Shown here piece by piece: positions 37,821-46,670 of a stretch of DNA of 64,000 bases (the first letter of the stretch is position 1; every line of letters starts with the position of its first letter). The notes beneath the pieces were generated by a model. That model ran no database searches, was not told the DNA's origin, and saw only the letters and a program-made list of their open reading frames with translations. The stretch comes from Shewanella abyssi. GTDB taxonomy: Bacteria; Pseudomonadota; Gammaproteobacteria; Enterobacterales; Shewanellaceae. The stretch lies in the NCBI RefSeq assembly GCF_023284025.1, contig NZ_JAKIKR010000024.1:1-64000 (forward strand). Reading direction: 5' to 3'. The position numbers and the translations under genes are program-made.

Positions 37821-38459
37821 ATGAATCAGTCTTTACTCGCGCCTTATGGCAATGCTATCGAACGCGTCAATGCCGCACTTACCGCCCTTCGACAAGGGAA
37901 AGGGGTGTTAGTTGTTGATGATGAAGATAGAGAAAACGAAGGCGATCTTATCTATGCAGCAGAAACCCTTACCAATGAGCAGATGGCGCTGCTTATTCGC
38001 GAATGTAGCGGTATCGTTTGCTTGTGCCTTACTGATGAGCGTATTGCGCAGCTAGAGCTGCCGCCGATGGTCGTTGATAACAATAGCCAATACGGCACCG
38101 CCTTTACCGTCAGCATCGAAGCCAAAGTAGGTGTTACCACCGGCGTATCGGCAGCAGATAGAGTCACCACGGTAAAAGCGGCCATTGCAGATGGCGCCGT
38201 TGCTGATGACCTTGCCCGCCCAGGACATGTCTATCCTCTACGTGCTCGCCCAGGGGGAGTATTGGAGCGTCGCGGTCATACCGAAGGCACCGTCGACTTA
38301 ATGAAGCTGGCAGGATTGAAACCTTTTGGCGTTCTGTGTGAAGTGACGTTACCCGATGGCACTATGGCACGCTTACCTGAAATCGTCAGCTTTGGGCAGC
38401 AGCATGATATGCCGGTGCTAACCATTGAAGATATTGTAGCTTACCGTAACTCACAGTAA
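37821..38459 (+). CDS. ribB: 3,4-dihydroxy-2-butanone 4-phosphate synthase
   Basis: Makes the four-carbon unit of riboflavin from ribulose 5-phosphate. The protein has 212 residues from the ATG at 37821; an upstream in-frame ATG (37812) overlaps the ribosome-binding site AAAGGA and is not used. The metal-binding [11 protein letters not shown] (about 30-40), the TTGVSAADR loop and the [11 protein letters not shown] segment are visible. There is no GTP cyclohydrolase II domain, so it is a stand-alone RibB. It is under the FMN riboswitch. Confidence 0.97.
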   Translation: MNQSLLAPYGNAIERVNAALTALRQGKGVLVVDDEDRENEGDLIYAAETLTNEQMALLIRECSGIVCLCLTDERIAQLELPPMVVDNNSQYGTAFTVSIEAKVGVTTGVSAADRVTTVKAAIADGAVADDLARPGHVYPLRARPGGVLERRGHTEGTVDLMKLAGLKPFGVLCEVTLPDGTMARLPEIVSFGQQHDMPVLTIEDIVAYRNSQ

Positions 38460-38517
38460 TGCCGCTGATCCGCTCTCTGCCGTAAGTCGCTTGAGCGTAT
38501 TCACCCAAGCTGTACAT

Positions 38518-38550
38518 AGGCCACATTTTACTTGTGGCCTTGTTATTTTA
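38518..38550 (+). terminator. Candidate terminator after ribB
   Basis: Stem AGGCCACA / TGTGGCCT with a 7-nt loop, then TGTTATTTTA. The T run is short. The 38.55-38.87 kb part holds no gene I can see. Confidence 0.5.
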
Positions 38551-38865
38551 GTCATACTCACCCCTCAGAAAACAACCGCTGAATTAGCGGCGTAGTATTA
38601 CTCTGCCTCATGCCAAGGCAATTTAGCAAAAGCGCATTTATCATCATTAACAGCGTCAAAAAAACTCTAATAAGAAGAGACTTTTAGCCACCCGTTTGAC
38701 ACTACTCGCTAAATTCGTGACCTAGATTAGACTTTGGTAAATTAACTGAGACACCACAATCTGGATATGGTTATTATTTGGCGCAATTTGTTAAAATCTC
38801 GGGATTTTTAAGATTAAACCAACAATGTTAACCATGAGATTGTTACGCCAAAGGGTTGTCGCCGA

Positions 38866-41800
38866 ATGTTAAGCCTATTGAGCCGTTTGAGCTTAAAGCA
38901 AAAGCTATTCTTATTTGCCTCATTGCCAATGCTGATATTGGTGGTGTTTGCTGTGCTGCATTCAATATCACTATCCAAGCAATATCAAAATGCCTCCGCT
39001 AATGCGTTAACCACCCAGGTCACACTCGGCGTCGAAAAGGTTATTTTCGAGCTACAAAAAGAGCGCGGCTTGTCAGCAGGCTATTTAAGTAGTGGCGGCG
39101 AGAAGTTTAGCGCAGAGCTACAGCAGCAATGGCAAACAACCGATCAAGCATTGCAAGGTTTGCTGCAAAACGGTGCACTAAAAAAAGTATTAGAAACCAC
39201 CCAAAACGACTACCCGTTATTTATTGCGTTACAGGAGCGAATTGGCCGCACGAGTACTGAACGAGAGCGCCTAACCCAATTTCGTCGCCAGGTGTTCAGC
39301 CTAGACAATAACCGATATTTTAACTATTACTCGCAACTCAACCAAAAACTAATTAGTTTTATTTCGCAACTGCGCTTTAAAAGTGAAAGTTCCTATTTGG
39401 TCATAGTTCAATCCGATCTTGTAAACGCCTTAAAAATCCAAGAGCTGGCGGGACAAGAGCGGGGTTTAGTCAACCAACTCCTTGCAGCAGCAACGATTAA
39501 GCTTGACTCATTCGATGCTATTGCAGATATCACCGAGCAGCTCAATAATACTGTTAACAACGCTAGCTTGGTGATGACCAAAGAGAATCGCGCCAAGTTC
39601 AGTGCATTTGGGGATAGCCTTGAACAGCAAGAGATCGAAGCGCTTCGACAGCAATTACAGCAACAAATAGCCCTCATCGAACATGCGCATCGTGTTAGTA
39701 AACTCGTGGGCTATGATGGCTTAATGCACGACTTTAATCGCTATGTGATCTCCGCAAAACCTCAGCATAGCATCAGTTTTGAGCAGCATTACTTTGACAT
39801 TGGGATTGCGCTAACAGAGATGGAGCGTCAGCCAAACTTAACTGAGCAGCAGCTAGAACTTATTGCTGTCATCAAACGCACTGTCGATAGTTATGCTGAC
39901 TATCTGCAACAGATTAAAAACAGTAAACAGCCTTTGCCACCAATGACTACGCTGGCAGGTAAATATGAGGTCATGCATCAAGCATTACTGCAATTGCAAC
40001 ACCAGGCTCCACTGATTAGCAGCGCACATTGGTGGTCAACGGCGAGTACAGGTATTGAGTTGATGTATCAAATGAACATTCAACTGACTGAAAAAATTGC
40101 GCGCCAAAGTGATATCGAGAAGCAACAAATTTTGTCCTCTCTGTATATCAGCCTACTCACTGGCATGTTATTTTTTTACATTCTCTTTATCTTAGGGAAG
40201 TACATCTGCAATCACCTTATCGATTTGATCACTACCATAGTGCAAGATGTCGAAGAGATGGCAAAAGATCCTAGTCTACAACTACAAATTGACGTGAAAG
40301 GCAGCGGCGAGCTAGCGCAAATATCCACTGCACTGAATCAGATGTTAAGTGAACGCTTGCTTGCTAAAAACTCCATGCTGCAAGCATCAGCAGTATTTGA
40401 ACACTCATCTGAAGGCATCATGGTGACCGATGCCGACAACCGTATCGAATTGGTTAACCCCGCCTTTACCAAAATCACCGGCTACACTCTTGACGAAGTT
40501 AAAGGCCATAAACCGAGTATTTTAAGCTCGAAGCACCATCGCCCAGAATTTTACAGTGAACTTTGGCGAACATTAACTGAGACCAATCATTGGGAAGGCG
40601 AGATCTGGAATAAGCGCAAGGACGGCAACGTCTACCCAGAATACCTCTCAATCACTGCTGTGAAGAATGCCAAAGGTGATATTTGCCAACACATTGGTTT
40701 ATTCCTCGATGTCAGCAACCATAAGCAGTATGAACAAGACTTGTGGTACAAGACTAATTACGATTCACTGACTAAGTTGCCGAATCGCCATCTGTTTTCA
40801 TCACGCTTGCAGCATGCGATAGATACCGCTAGCCAACATCAAGCTCAGGTTGCGGTTTTCTTTATCGATTTAGATCGTTTCAAATTTATTAATGAACTGC
40901 ACGGCCATGCTGCCGGAAACGATATTCTTAAGCAATCAGCCCAGCGCCTTGCGGGTGTGCTCGGGCCTGAAGATTCTATTGCCCGTTTCGGTGGCGATGA
41001 ATTTGCAATCATTTCACCACAACTCAATAGCAGCGAAACCGCTGAACAGTTGGCACAGAAGCTGACGGATGTGTTACTGCAACCGATAAAACTCAGTGCG
41101 ATTGAAAGCAATATCTCTGCCAGCGTCGGGGTGGCATTCTATCCAGAAGATGGTCAAGACATAGAGATGTTACTGAGAAATGCCGAAACTGCCATGTATC
41201 AAGCCAAACGAGATGGCCGCGCGCATTTCCAGTACTTCTCTCCCGAGATGAACGTCGAAATGTTAGAACGGATGCGACTCGAGCAGCGATTACGAAAAGC
41301 GGTAAAACAATCTGAGTTTTACTTAGAATATCAGCCTATCGTTGATATGCAGCACGGCACAGTTTCAAGTGTTGAAGCGCTTATCCGTTGGCAAGATCCT
41401 GAGTTTGGCATTATCTCTCCGGCACGATTTATTCCCATCGCTGAAGAGACAGGGCTTATTGAACCTTTAGGGGAGTGGATTTTAGAGCAAGCCCTTAGCG
41501 ATCTAGCACAGTGGCATGCACAGGGTCATATGCTTAAAATCGCCATTAACGTGTCTGGCCGCCAATGTATTAACGCTCATGGTCACAGTTTTTATGAAGT
41601 ACTCAAGGAAGCACTTGAGCGGCATGGTGTTGCGCCACAGTATCTGCATGTAGAGATAACAGAAAGCATGCTCATTGAAGATAAGCCTTACAGCTTACAA
41701 ATGCTTGAATCCATAAGACAACTGGGTATCGATATCTATCTCGATGACTTTGGCACTGGCTATTCGGCATTAAGTTATTTAAATCAGTTCCCAATATCCG

Positions 41801-42087
41801 TCATCAAAATTGATAAAAGTTTCATCGACAATGCCACGGTTAACCCGTCTGACGCCAAGCTCGTTAAAGCCGTAGTGATGATGGGGCAGAGCTTAGAGAT
41901 GCCGCTAGTTGCCGAAGGCATAGAAACCGAAGAGCAGTGGGACTTCTTGCAAGCGCTCGGCTGCGATTACGCTCAGGGCTATCTGATGTCCAAACCGTTA
42001 TCCAGTGAAAGACTCATCACCTTTCTTGAGAATGAAACGGCAATTAATCGTATCGTTAACCGCAAAGCTCTGACATCGGTAAAATAG
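38866..42087 (+). CDS. NIT-PAS-GGDEF-EAL cyclic-di-GMP signalling protein
   Basis: A 1073-residue inner-membrane protein. A membrane helix (about 11-33) and a second near 425-447 bracket a periplasmic NIT (nitrate/nitrite-sensing-type) domain, recognised by FELQKERGLSAGYLS near 60. A HAMP-like segment and a PAS domain (about 510-620) follow. The GGDEF domain has an intact RFGGDEF active site. The EAL domain has EALIRW and the DDFGTGYSALSYL loop, so both synthesis and breakdown of c-di-GMP are possible. The ligand of the sensor is not shown by the sequence. The gene stands alone and ends in a terminator. Confidence 0.92.
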   Translation: MLSLLSRLSLKQKLFLFASLPMLILVVFAVLHSISLSKQYQNASANALTTQVTLGVEKVIFELQKERGLSAGYLSSGGEKFSAELQQQWQTTDQALQGLLQNGALKKVLETTQNDYPLFIALQERIGRTSTERERLTQFRRQVFSLDNNRYFNYYSQLNQKLISFISQLRFKSESSYLVIVQSDLVNALKIQELAGQERGLVNQLLAAATIKLDSFDAIADITEQLNNTVNNASLVMTKENRAKFSAFGDSLEQQEIEALRQQLQQQIALIEHAHRVSKLVGYDGLMHDFNRYVISAKPQHSISFEQHYFDIGIALTEMERQPNLTEQQLELIAVIKRTVDSYADYLQQIKNSKQPLPPMTTLAGKYEVMHQALLQLQHQAPLISSAHWWSTASTGIELMYQMNIQLTEKIARQSDIEKQQILSSLYISLLTGMLFFYILFILGKYICNHLIDLITTIVQDVEEMAKDPSLQLQIDVKGSGELAQISTALNQMLSERLLAKNSMLQASAVFEHSSEGIMVTDADNRIELVNPAFTKITGYTLDEVKGHKPSILSSKHHRPEFYSELWRTLTETNHWEGEIWNKRKDGNVYPEYLSITAVKNAKGDICQHIGLFLDVSNHKQYEQDLWYKTNYDSLTKLPNRHLFSSRLQHAIDTASQHQAQVAVFFIDLDRFKFINELHGHAAGNDILKQSAQRLAGVLGPEDSIARFGGDEFAIISPQLNSSETAEQLAQKLTDVLLQPIKLSAIESNISASVGVAFYPEDGQDIEMLLRNAETAMYQAKRDGRAHFQYFSPEMNVEMLERMRLEQRLRKAVKQSEFYLEYQPIVDMQHGTVSSVEALIRWQDPEFGIISPARFIPIAEETGLIEPLGEWILEQALSDLAQWHAQGHMLKIAINVSGRQCINAHGHSFYEVLKEALERHGVAPQYLHVEITESMLIEDKPYSLQMLESIRQLGIDIYLDDFGTGYSALSYLNQFPISVIKIDKSFIDNATVNPSDAKLVKAVVMMGQSLEMPLVAEGIETEEQWDFLQALGCDYAQGYLMSKPLSSERLITFLENETAINRIVNRKALTSVK

Positions 42088-42132
42088 ATGCAGTGAGTTA
42101 AGCTTCGCTCTTGAAGCGTAAATTATGGCCAT

Positions 42133-42161
42133 AAAAAAGAGCAGCCTAGCTGCTCTTTTTT
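42133..42161. terminator. Bidirectional terminator between GGDEF-EAL gene and ftn
   Basis: AAAAAAGAGCAGC-CTA-GCTGCTCTTTTTT. Confidence 0.88.
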
Positions 42162-42178
42162 ATGTGCTAGCTTACTTA

Positions 42179-42703
42179 TCAAGCAACGCTAGTCATCACA
42201 CTGGCAGATCCTTCAACCGCCATTTGTGCTAAATCTTTATCGACGAAGAACAGCGCTTTACCGTCTTCACCCACCAAACGAATTTTATCTACGATTGATT
42301 TGAATAGTTTCTCCTCTTCATGCTGCTCTGAAACATACCACTGCAGGAAGTTGAAGGTAGAATAATCTTGATTACTGAATGCAGCGTGAGCAAGCTCATT
42401 AATCTTTTTAGTGATCAACTGCTCGTGCTCATAAGTGTATTCGAATAGCTTCAGCAACGAAGGAAAGTCAGCTTGTGGTGCTTCAATCGTCCCTAACAGC
42501 GGCATGCCACCTGTTTCGCTGACATAAGTGAACAAACGGTGCATATGCCCCATCTCTTCGTTTGCATGGGTACGCATAAATTTAGCTGCGCCTTCAAAAC
42601 CTTTATCTTCACACCATGCACTCATCTGTAGGTACAGGTTAGAGGAGAAAAACTCCATGTTGATCTGGTCGTTTAACTGGTCAATCATCTTCTGGGCCAA
42701 CAT
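42179..42703 (-). CDS. ftnA: Ferritin
   Basis: A 174-residue bacterial ferritin without heme. The ferroxidase residues lie in [12 protein letters not shown] (Glu17-type), [10 protein letters not shown] (Glu/His) and [10 protein letters not shown] (Glu94/Gln127-type region). It stores iron as a 24-subunit cage. The gene is alone. The 380-bp gap to moeA holds no further gene. Confidence 0.95.
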   Translation of the reverse strand: MLAQKMIDQLNDQINMEFFSSNLYLQMSAWCEDKGFEGAAKFMRTHANEEMGHMHRLFTYVSETGGMPLLGTIEAPQADFPSLLKLFEYTYEHEQLITKKINELAHAAFSNQDYSTFNFLQWYVSEQHEEEKLFKSIVDKIRLVGEDGKALFFVDKDLAQMAVEGSASVMTSVA

Positions 42704-43084
42704 ATTAATTCCTCAGGGTATTCTGTTTATGGACGCTATTGTTATCAAGCTAGCTTAGAAAAGCAATAAAATTTACTTAAGTTACTGTTTAATAAATAGT
42801 AATGGTTTTCATTCACGTACAGGGGCGATTGCTAATATTGCTAGCGTCTTATAAAAAAACCAAAAGAATCAGCCCTTAGCTTAAGTTTTCTGCAGCAGAA
42901 AATAATCACTACAAGCGATATCCGAACGCTGATTTATTTACCTTATCGGGAGAGAAATAATCAGAAAGCCACCATCAGCTGCAAAAACTGCCAAGCAGAT
43001 CATAGTCATCTGTAATCACCATGGCATAATGCGTTATATTCGTTTTTACTTAACGTACTCTTATTAAGCCTCAAGGATAGATAG

Positions 43085-44329
43085 ATGCAGATTAATGCAG
43101 ACCCATGTGCTCAACCTAGCCTAATGCATCCCACGTTGGCTATCGAAAAATTGCTCGAGCAAGTACAAGCTGTTACAGACTCTGAAGTCGTAACATTGCC
43201 ACAAGCCTTAGGCCGAGTCTTAGCCGAAGACCTCGCTTCTCATGTCGATCTGCCTCCTTTCGACAACTCAGCAATGGACGGTTACGCTTTTAACTTTGAT
43301 GATCTTGCTGCAGGTAAGCCGTTAACGCTGCTTGGTCAATCATTTGCCGGACACCCCTTTAATGGAGTGTGCACAGCAGGTGGCTGTATTCGTATTATGA
43401 CAGGCGCACCATTGCCCGCCGGTTACGACACAGTGCAGATGCAAGAAAAAGTCACCGCTGAAGGTAAAAAGATCAGCATTGCAGCGCCTAAAGCAAAAGG
43501 GGCTAACGTCCGCTACCGCGCAGAAGAGCTGACCACAGGCACAAAAGTCCTCATGGCAGGCACCCTTATCGGGGCCGCAGAGATGGGCGTACTCGCTACC
43601 ATCGGCGCCAGCCAATTACGGGTGTTTCGTCCACTAAAGGTCGCTTTCTTCTCCACCGGTGACGAACTGCGCCCCGTGGGCAGCGAGCTTGGCCCTGGCC
43701 AAATATATGACTCTAACCGCTATAGCATCCAAGGATTACTTAGCCGCGCTAACGTAAAGTGGATTGACCTTGGCGTTATTGAAGATGACAAAGAAGCCAT
43801 TCGCCAAGCCTTTAAAACAGCTTCAACCCAGGCCGACATGGTACTGACATCAGGCGGTGTTTCTGTTGGTGATGCCGATTACACTAAGCAAATTCTCGAC
43901 GAAGAGGGTCAAATAACCTTCTGGAAGCTGGCGATTAAACCGGGTAAGCCGTTTGCGTTTGGTCACTTAGGGGATGCTGTGTTCTGTGGTTTACCTGGAA
44001 ACCCAGTTTCTTCTATGGTGACGTTTTATAAGCTTGTTTGGCCATTATTGCAAAAAATGCAGGGGTTACCGCAAATTAAACCGGTCACCTTCAATGCCAC
44101 GCTAACCCACGACATTCGCAAGTTCCCAGGCCGAGTAGAATATCAACGGGCGGTACTTAGCTATAACGAACAAGGTGAAGCACAAGTCGCCGTCACTGGT
44201 GGGCAAGGCTCAGGCATGCTGACATCAATGACCCTAGCCAACTGCTTTATCATCTTAGAGCAAGACTGTGATGGTATAACTGCGGGCAGCAAGGTCACCG
44301 TTGAACCTTTCAACAGTGTACTTGGTTAA
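43085..44329 (+). CDS. moeA: Molybdopterin molybdenumtransferase MoeA
   Basis: Inserts molybdate into adenylated molybdopterin, releasing AMP. The protein has 414 residues. The MoeA motifs DLPPFDNSAMDGYAF (about 57-71), TGAPLPAGYDTV, and TSGGVSVGDADY (about 260) are all there. It is followed by moeB after about 40 bp, as in E. coli. Confidence 0.97.
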   Translation: MQINADPCAQPSLMHPTLAIEKLLEQVQAVTDSEVVTLPQALGRVLAEDLASHVDLPPFDNSAMDGYAFNFDDLAAGKPLTLLGQSFAGHPFNGVCTAGGCIRIMTGAPLPAGYDTVQMQEKVTAEGKKISIAAPKAKGANVRYRAEELTTGTKVLMAGTLIGAAEMGVLATIGASQLRVFRPLKVAFFSTGDELRPVGSELGPGQIYDSNRYSIQGLLSRANVKWIDLGVIEDDKEAIRQAFKTASTQADMVLTSGGVSVGDADYTKQILDEEGQITFWKLAIKPGKPFAFGHLGDAVFCGLPGNPVSSMVTFYKLVWPLLQKMQGLPQIKPVTFNATLTHDIRKFPGRVEYQRAVLSYNEQGEAQVAVTGGQGSGMLTSMTLANCFIILEQDCDGITAGSKVTVEPFNSVLG

Positions 44330-44373
44330 CTCACGCTAATGGCCGCAAGCAACTGATTGAAGAGAACATATTG

Positions 44374-45153
44374 ATGTCAATTGAACCAACTGACACGGAC
44401 GAGATATTAACTGACGCGGAAATATTGCGTTATAGCCGGCAAATATCCATTAAAGCGATGGATTTTGAAGGGCAAGAAAAACTCAAGCAAGCCAAGGTAC
44501 TGATCATCGGTGCCGGCGGTTTGGGCTGCGCTGCTAGCCAATATTTGGCGGTAGCGGGAGCTGGCTTAATCACACTAGTCGATTTTGATACGGTTGAAGT
44601 CTCTAACTTACAGCGGCAAGTATTGCATCAAGACGCCAATGTAGGCCAAGCCAAAGTCGACTCAGCTAAAGAGACGTTAACCGGCTTAAACCCACACATT
44701 CAGGTTGATACGATTAATGCCGTGTTAGATGATCATGAGATTGAAGCTCTGGTTAAACAGCACTCAATCGTGATGGACTGCACCGATAATGTCGCCGTGC
44801 GTGAGCAACTTAACCAAAGTTGCTTCACCCATAAAGTGCCTTTAATATCGGCCGCGGCCATTAGAATGGAAGGCATGGTGACGGTATTTGACTATCAAGC
44901 CGACACCCCTTGCTACCACTGTTTTAGCCAGCTGTTTGGTGAGCAACAGTTAAGTTGTGTTGAGTCGGGTATTCTCGCGCCAGTGGTCGGCATGATCGGT
45001 TGCCTGCAAGCCGTCGAAGCCGTAAAAGTGATTGCCGCTATGGGCCGTACTTTAGCCGGACGCGTTTTGATGATCGATGCCATGACCATGGAGTTCCGTG
45101 AAATGAAACTGCCGAAACAGCCGAGTTGTGCGATTTGTTCTACTGCGAGTTAA
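44374..45153 (+). CDS. moeB: Molybdopterin-synthase adenylyltransferase MoeB
   Basis: Adenylates the C-terminal Gly-Gly of MoaD to allow its thiocarboxylation. The protein has 259 residues from the ATG at 44374 (a TTG just before it is in frame). The nucleotide-binding GAGGLGCAASQYLAVAG segment is followed by DNVAVREQLN, and the zinc site comes from CYHC and CAIC. Its 3' part has a diverged duplicate at 52972-53082 on the far side of the microcin-type island. Confidence 0.96.
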   Translation: MSIEPTDTDEILTDAEILRYSRQISIKAMDFEGQEKLKQAKVLIIGAGGLGCAASQYLAVAGAGLITLVDFDTVEVSNLQRQVLHQDANVGQAKVDSAKETLTGLNPHIQVDTINAVLDDHEIEALVKQHSIVMDCTDNVAVREQLNQSCFTHKVPLISAAAIRMEGMVTVFDYQADTPCYHCFSQLFGEQQLSCVESGILAPVVGMIGCLQAVEAVKVIAAMGRTLAGRVLMIDAMTMEFREMKLPKQPSCAICSTAS

Positions 45154-45292
45154 CTCTCTTAGAAATTGAGATATTTGGCATGAGCTGAATATCTCTCCTA
45201 TATTCATAACAATCACTAGCGCTAATGACTTACCACAAGTAAACCGTCGTGAACTTTAATACTATCCCGCCTTGTAATACGTGAAAATAACT

Positions 45293-45325
45293 ATTGCCAT
45301 TGCCATTGCCATTGCCATTGCCATT
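45293..45325 (+). repeat. Hexanucleotide repeat (ATTGCC)5 upstream of the exporter operon
   Basis: Five perfect ATTGCC units plus ATT, about 100 bp upstream of the HlyD gene in an otherwise gene-free 270-bp stretch. Such repeats can vary in length and could tune promoter spacing. Confidence 0.85.
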
Positions 45326-45422
45326 TAAAAAACTTTAATCTATATTGCATTCCCGCTATGAATACGGATTAATTATTAGCGGCCAATTTATTAACTTATT
45401 TTTTATTAAACATGGAAGTTGA

Positions 45423-46670
45423 ATGTCAGCATTATTTCGTCAACAGGCCGTTGAGGCGCAAAAACAAAAGTTACACGGTGACATATCATTAGCCCAGCCT
45501 ATTTCAATTTACACTTCTACGTTTATTATTCTGTCTATTGTTGCCGCCATTGTTTTATTCCTGTCTTTTTCTCACTACGCCCGTAAAGAAACGGTTCGTG
45601 GTTATTTAGTTCCCGACAAAGGTTTAATTAAAACCTTTGCCAACCGCAGTGGTAACGTCGAAATATTACATGTATCTGAAGGTGATATTGTTACTAAAGG
45701 CTCACCGCTAGCGACAATAGTATTAAGGCGCAGCATGCTCTCGGGTGAAGAGTTAAGCGAGTCACTCATTGATGAGTTAAAACAACAACTCGCGCTACTG
45801 CAAACAGAGCAGAGCGTTAATAGCACCATGGAAGTGAAACAAGCCGCACGTTTAAAAATATCCATGACGGATAGTCGTGCATCGCTGGCGGTAATAACTA
45901 AACTCCAAGCGTTATTGGCTGAAAAATTAGCGCTGCAGATGGCGCAGCAAGTTCAGCACAATAAGCTATATAAAGACGGTTTTTTATCAACGTTAGATTA
46001 CCAATTCCAGCAAGAGAAGTTAATTGCTGTTCGACAAGAAATAGAAAACTTAGCATCCAATCAAATACAAACTCGAAGCCAACTTAATTCGGCAGCAGCA
46101 GAGCTTGAAGTGTTACCTAGCCAATATGCGCTTAAAGACGGTGATCTTGCCAGACGGCGCTCAGAGCTCCTACGTCAAATAGATGAGACTGAAAATAATT
46201 ATCGCTATGTTATTCGAGCTAGCGAACCTGGCACGGTGGCATCGATACAAGTGGTAGAGGGTGAGTTTATTGTTAATAGTCGCCCATTGATGAGCCTAAT
46301 TCCACAAGGGGCGGTGTTGGTCGCAGAGCTTTTACTGCCCACTCGCAGTGCGGGCTTTGTGAAACAGGGAGATGAAGCTCGGCTGCGCTTTGATGCCTTC
46401 CCTTATCAACGCTTTGGTTTCCTCGAAAGCCGCATTTCACGAATTGATAAAGCCCTGCTGCTTGAGGGTGAAGCCCGGGTGCCAGTGACACTGTCTGAAC
46501 CCGTCTATCGCATTAGAACCCAGCTGTCTAAGCAAGACATGCTCGCCTACGGCAACAAATTCCCCCTAAAGAGCGGCATGTTGCTTGAAGCAGACATTGT
46601 ACTCGATAGGCGCAGCCTGCTTGACTGGTTGCTTGAGCCCATTTACAGCTTGAATGGCAGGGTAGGATAA
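45423..46670 (+). CDS. HlyD-family adaptor of a bacteriocin exporter (CvaA-like)
   Basis: The periplasmic membrane-fusion subunit of a type I exporter, 415 residues, close to CvaA of microcin V (413). It has a cytosolic N-terminus (about 1-30), one membrane helix (about 32-50), a coiled-coil hairpin (about 110-240), lipoyl/barrel strands around it and a C-terminal beta domain. The next gene (C39 ABC exporter) overlaps its stop by one base. It should bridge that exporter to an outer-membrane TolC-type channel, for which there is no gene here. Confidence 0.9.
   Translation: MSALFRQQAVEAQKQKLHGDISLAQPISIYTSTFIILSIVAAIVLFLSFSHYARKETVRGYLVPDKGLIKTFANRSGNVEILHVSEGDIVTKGSPLATIVLRRSMLSGEELSESLIDELKQQLALLQTEQSVNSTMEVKQAARLKISMTDSRASLAVITKLQALLAEKLALQMAQQVQHNKLYKDGFLSTLDYQFQQEKLIAVRQEIENLASNQIQTRSQLNSAAAELEVLPSQYALKDGDLARRRSELLRQIDETENNYRYVIRASEPGTVASIQVVEGEFIVNSRPLMSLIPQGAVLVAELLLPTRSAGFVKQGDEARLRFDAFPYQRFGFLESRISRIDKALLLEGEARVPVTLSEPVYRIRTQLSKQDMLAYGNKFPLKSGMLLEADIVLDRRSLLDWLLEPIYSLNGRVG

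Noticed and set aside
45166..45195. Hairpin GAGATATT / AATATCTC after moeB as a terminator
   Set aside because: No T run follows and the stem is weak.
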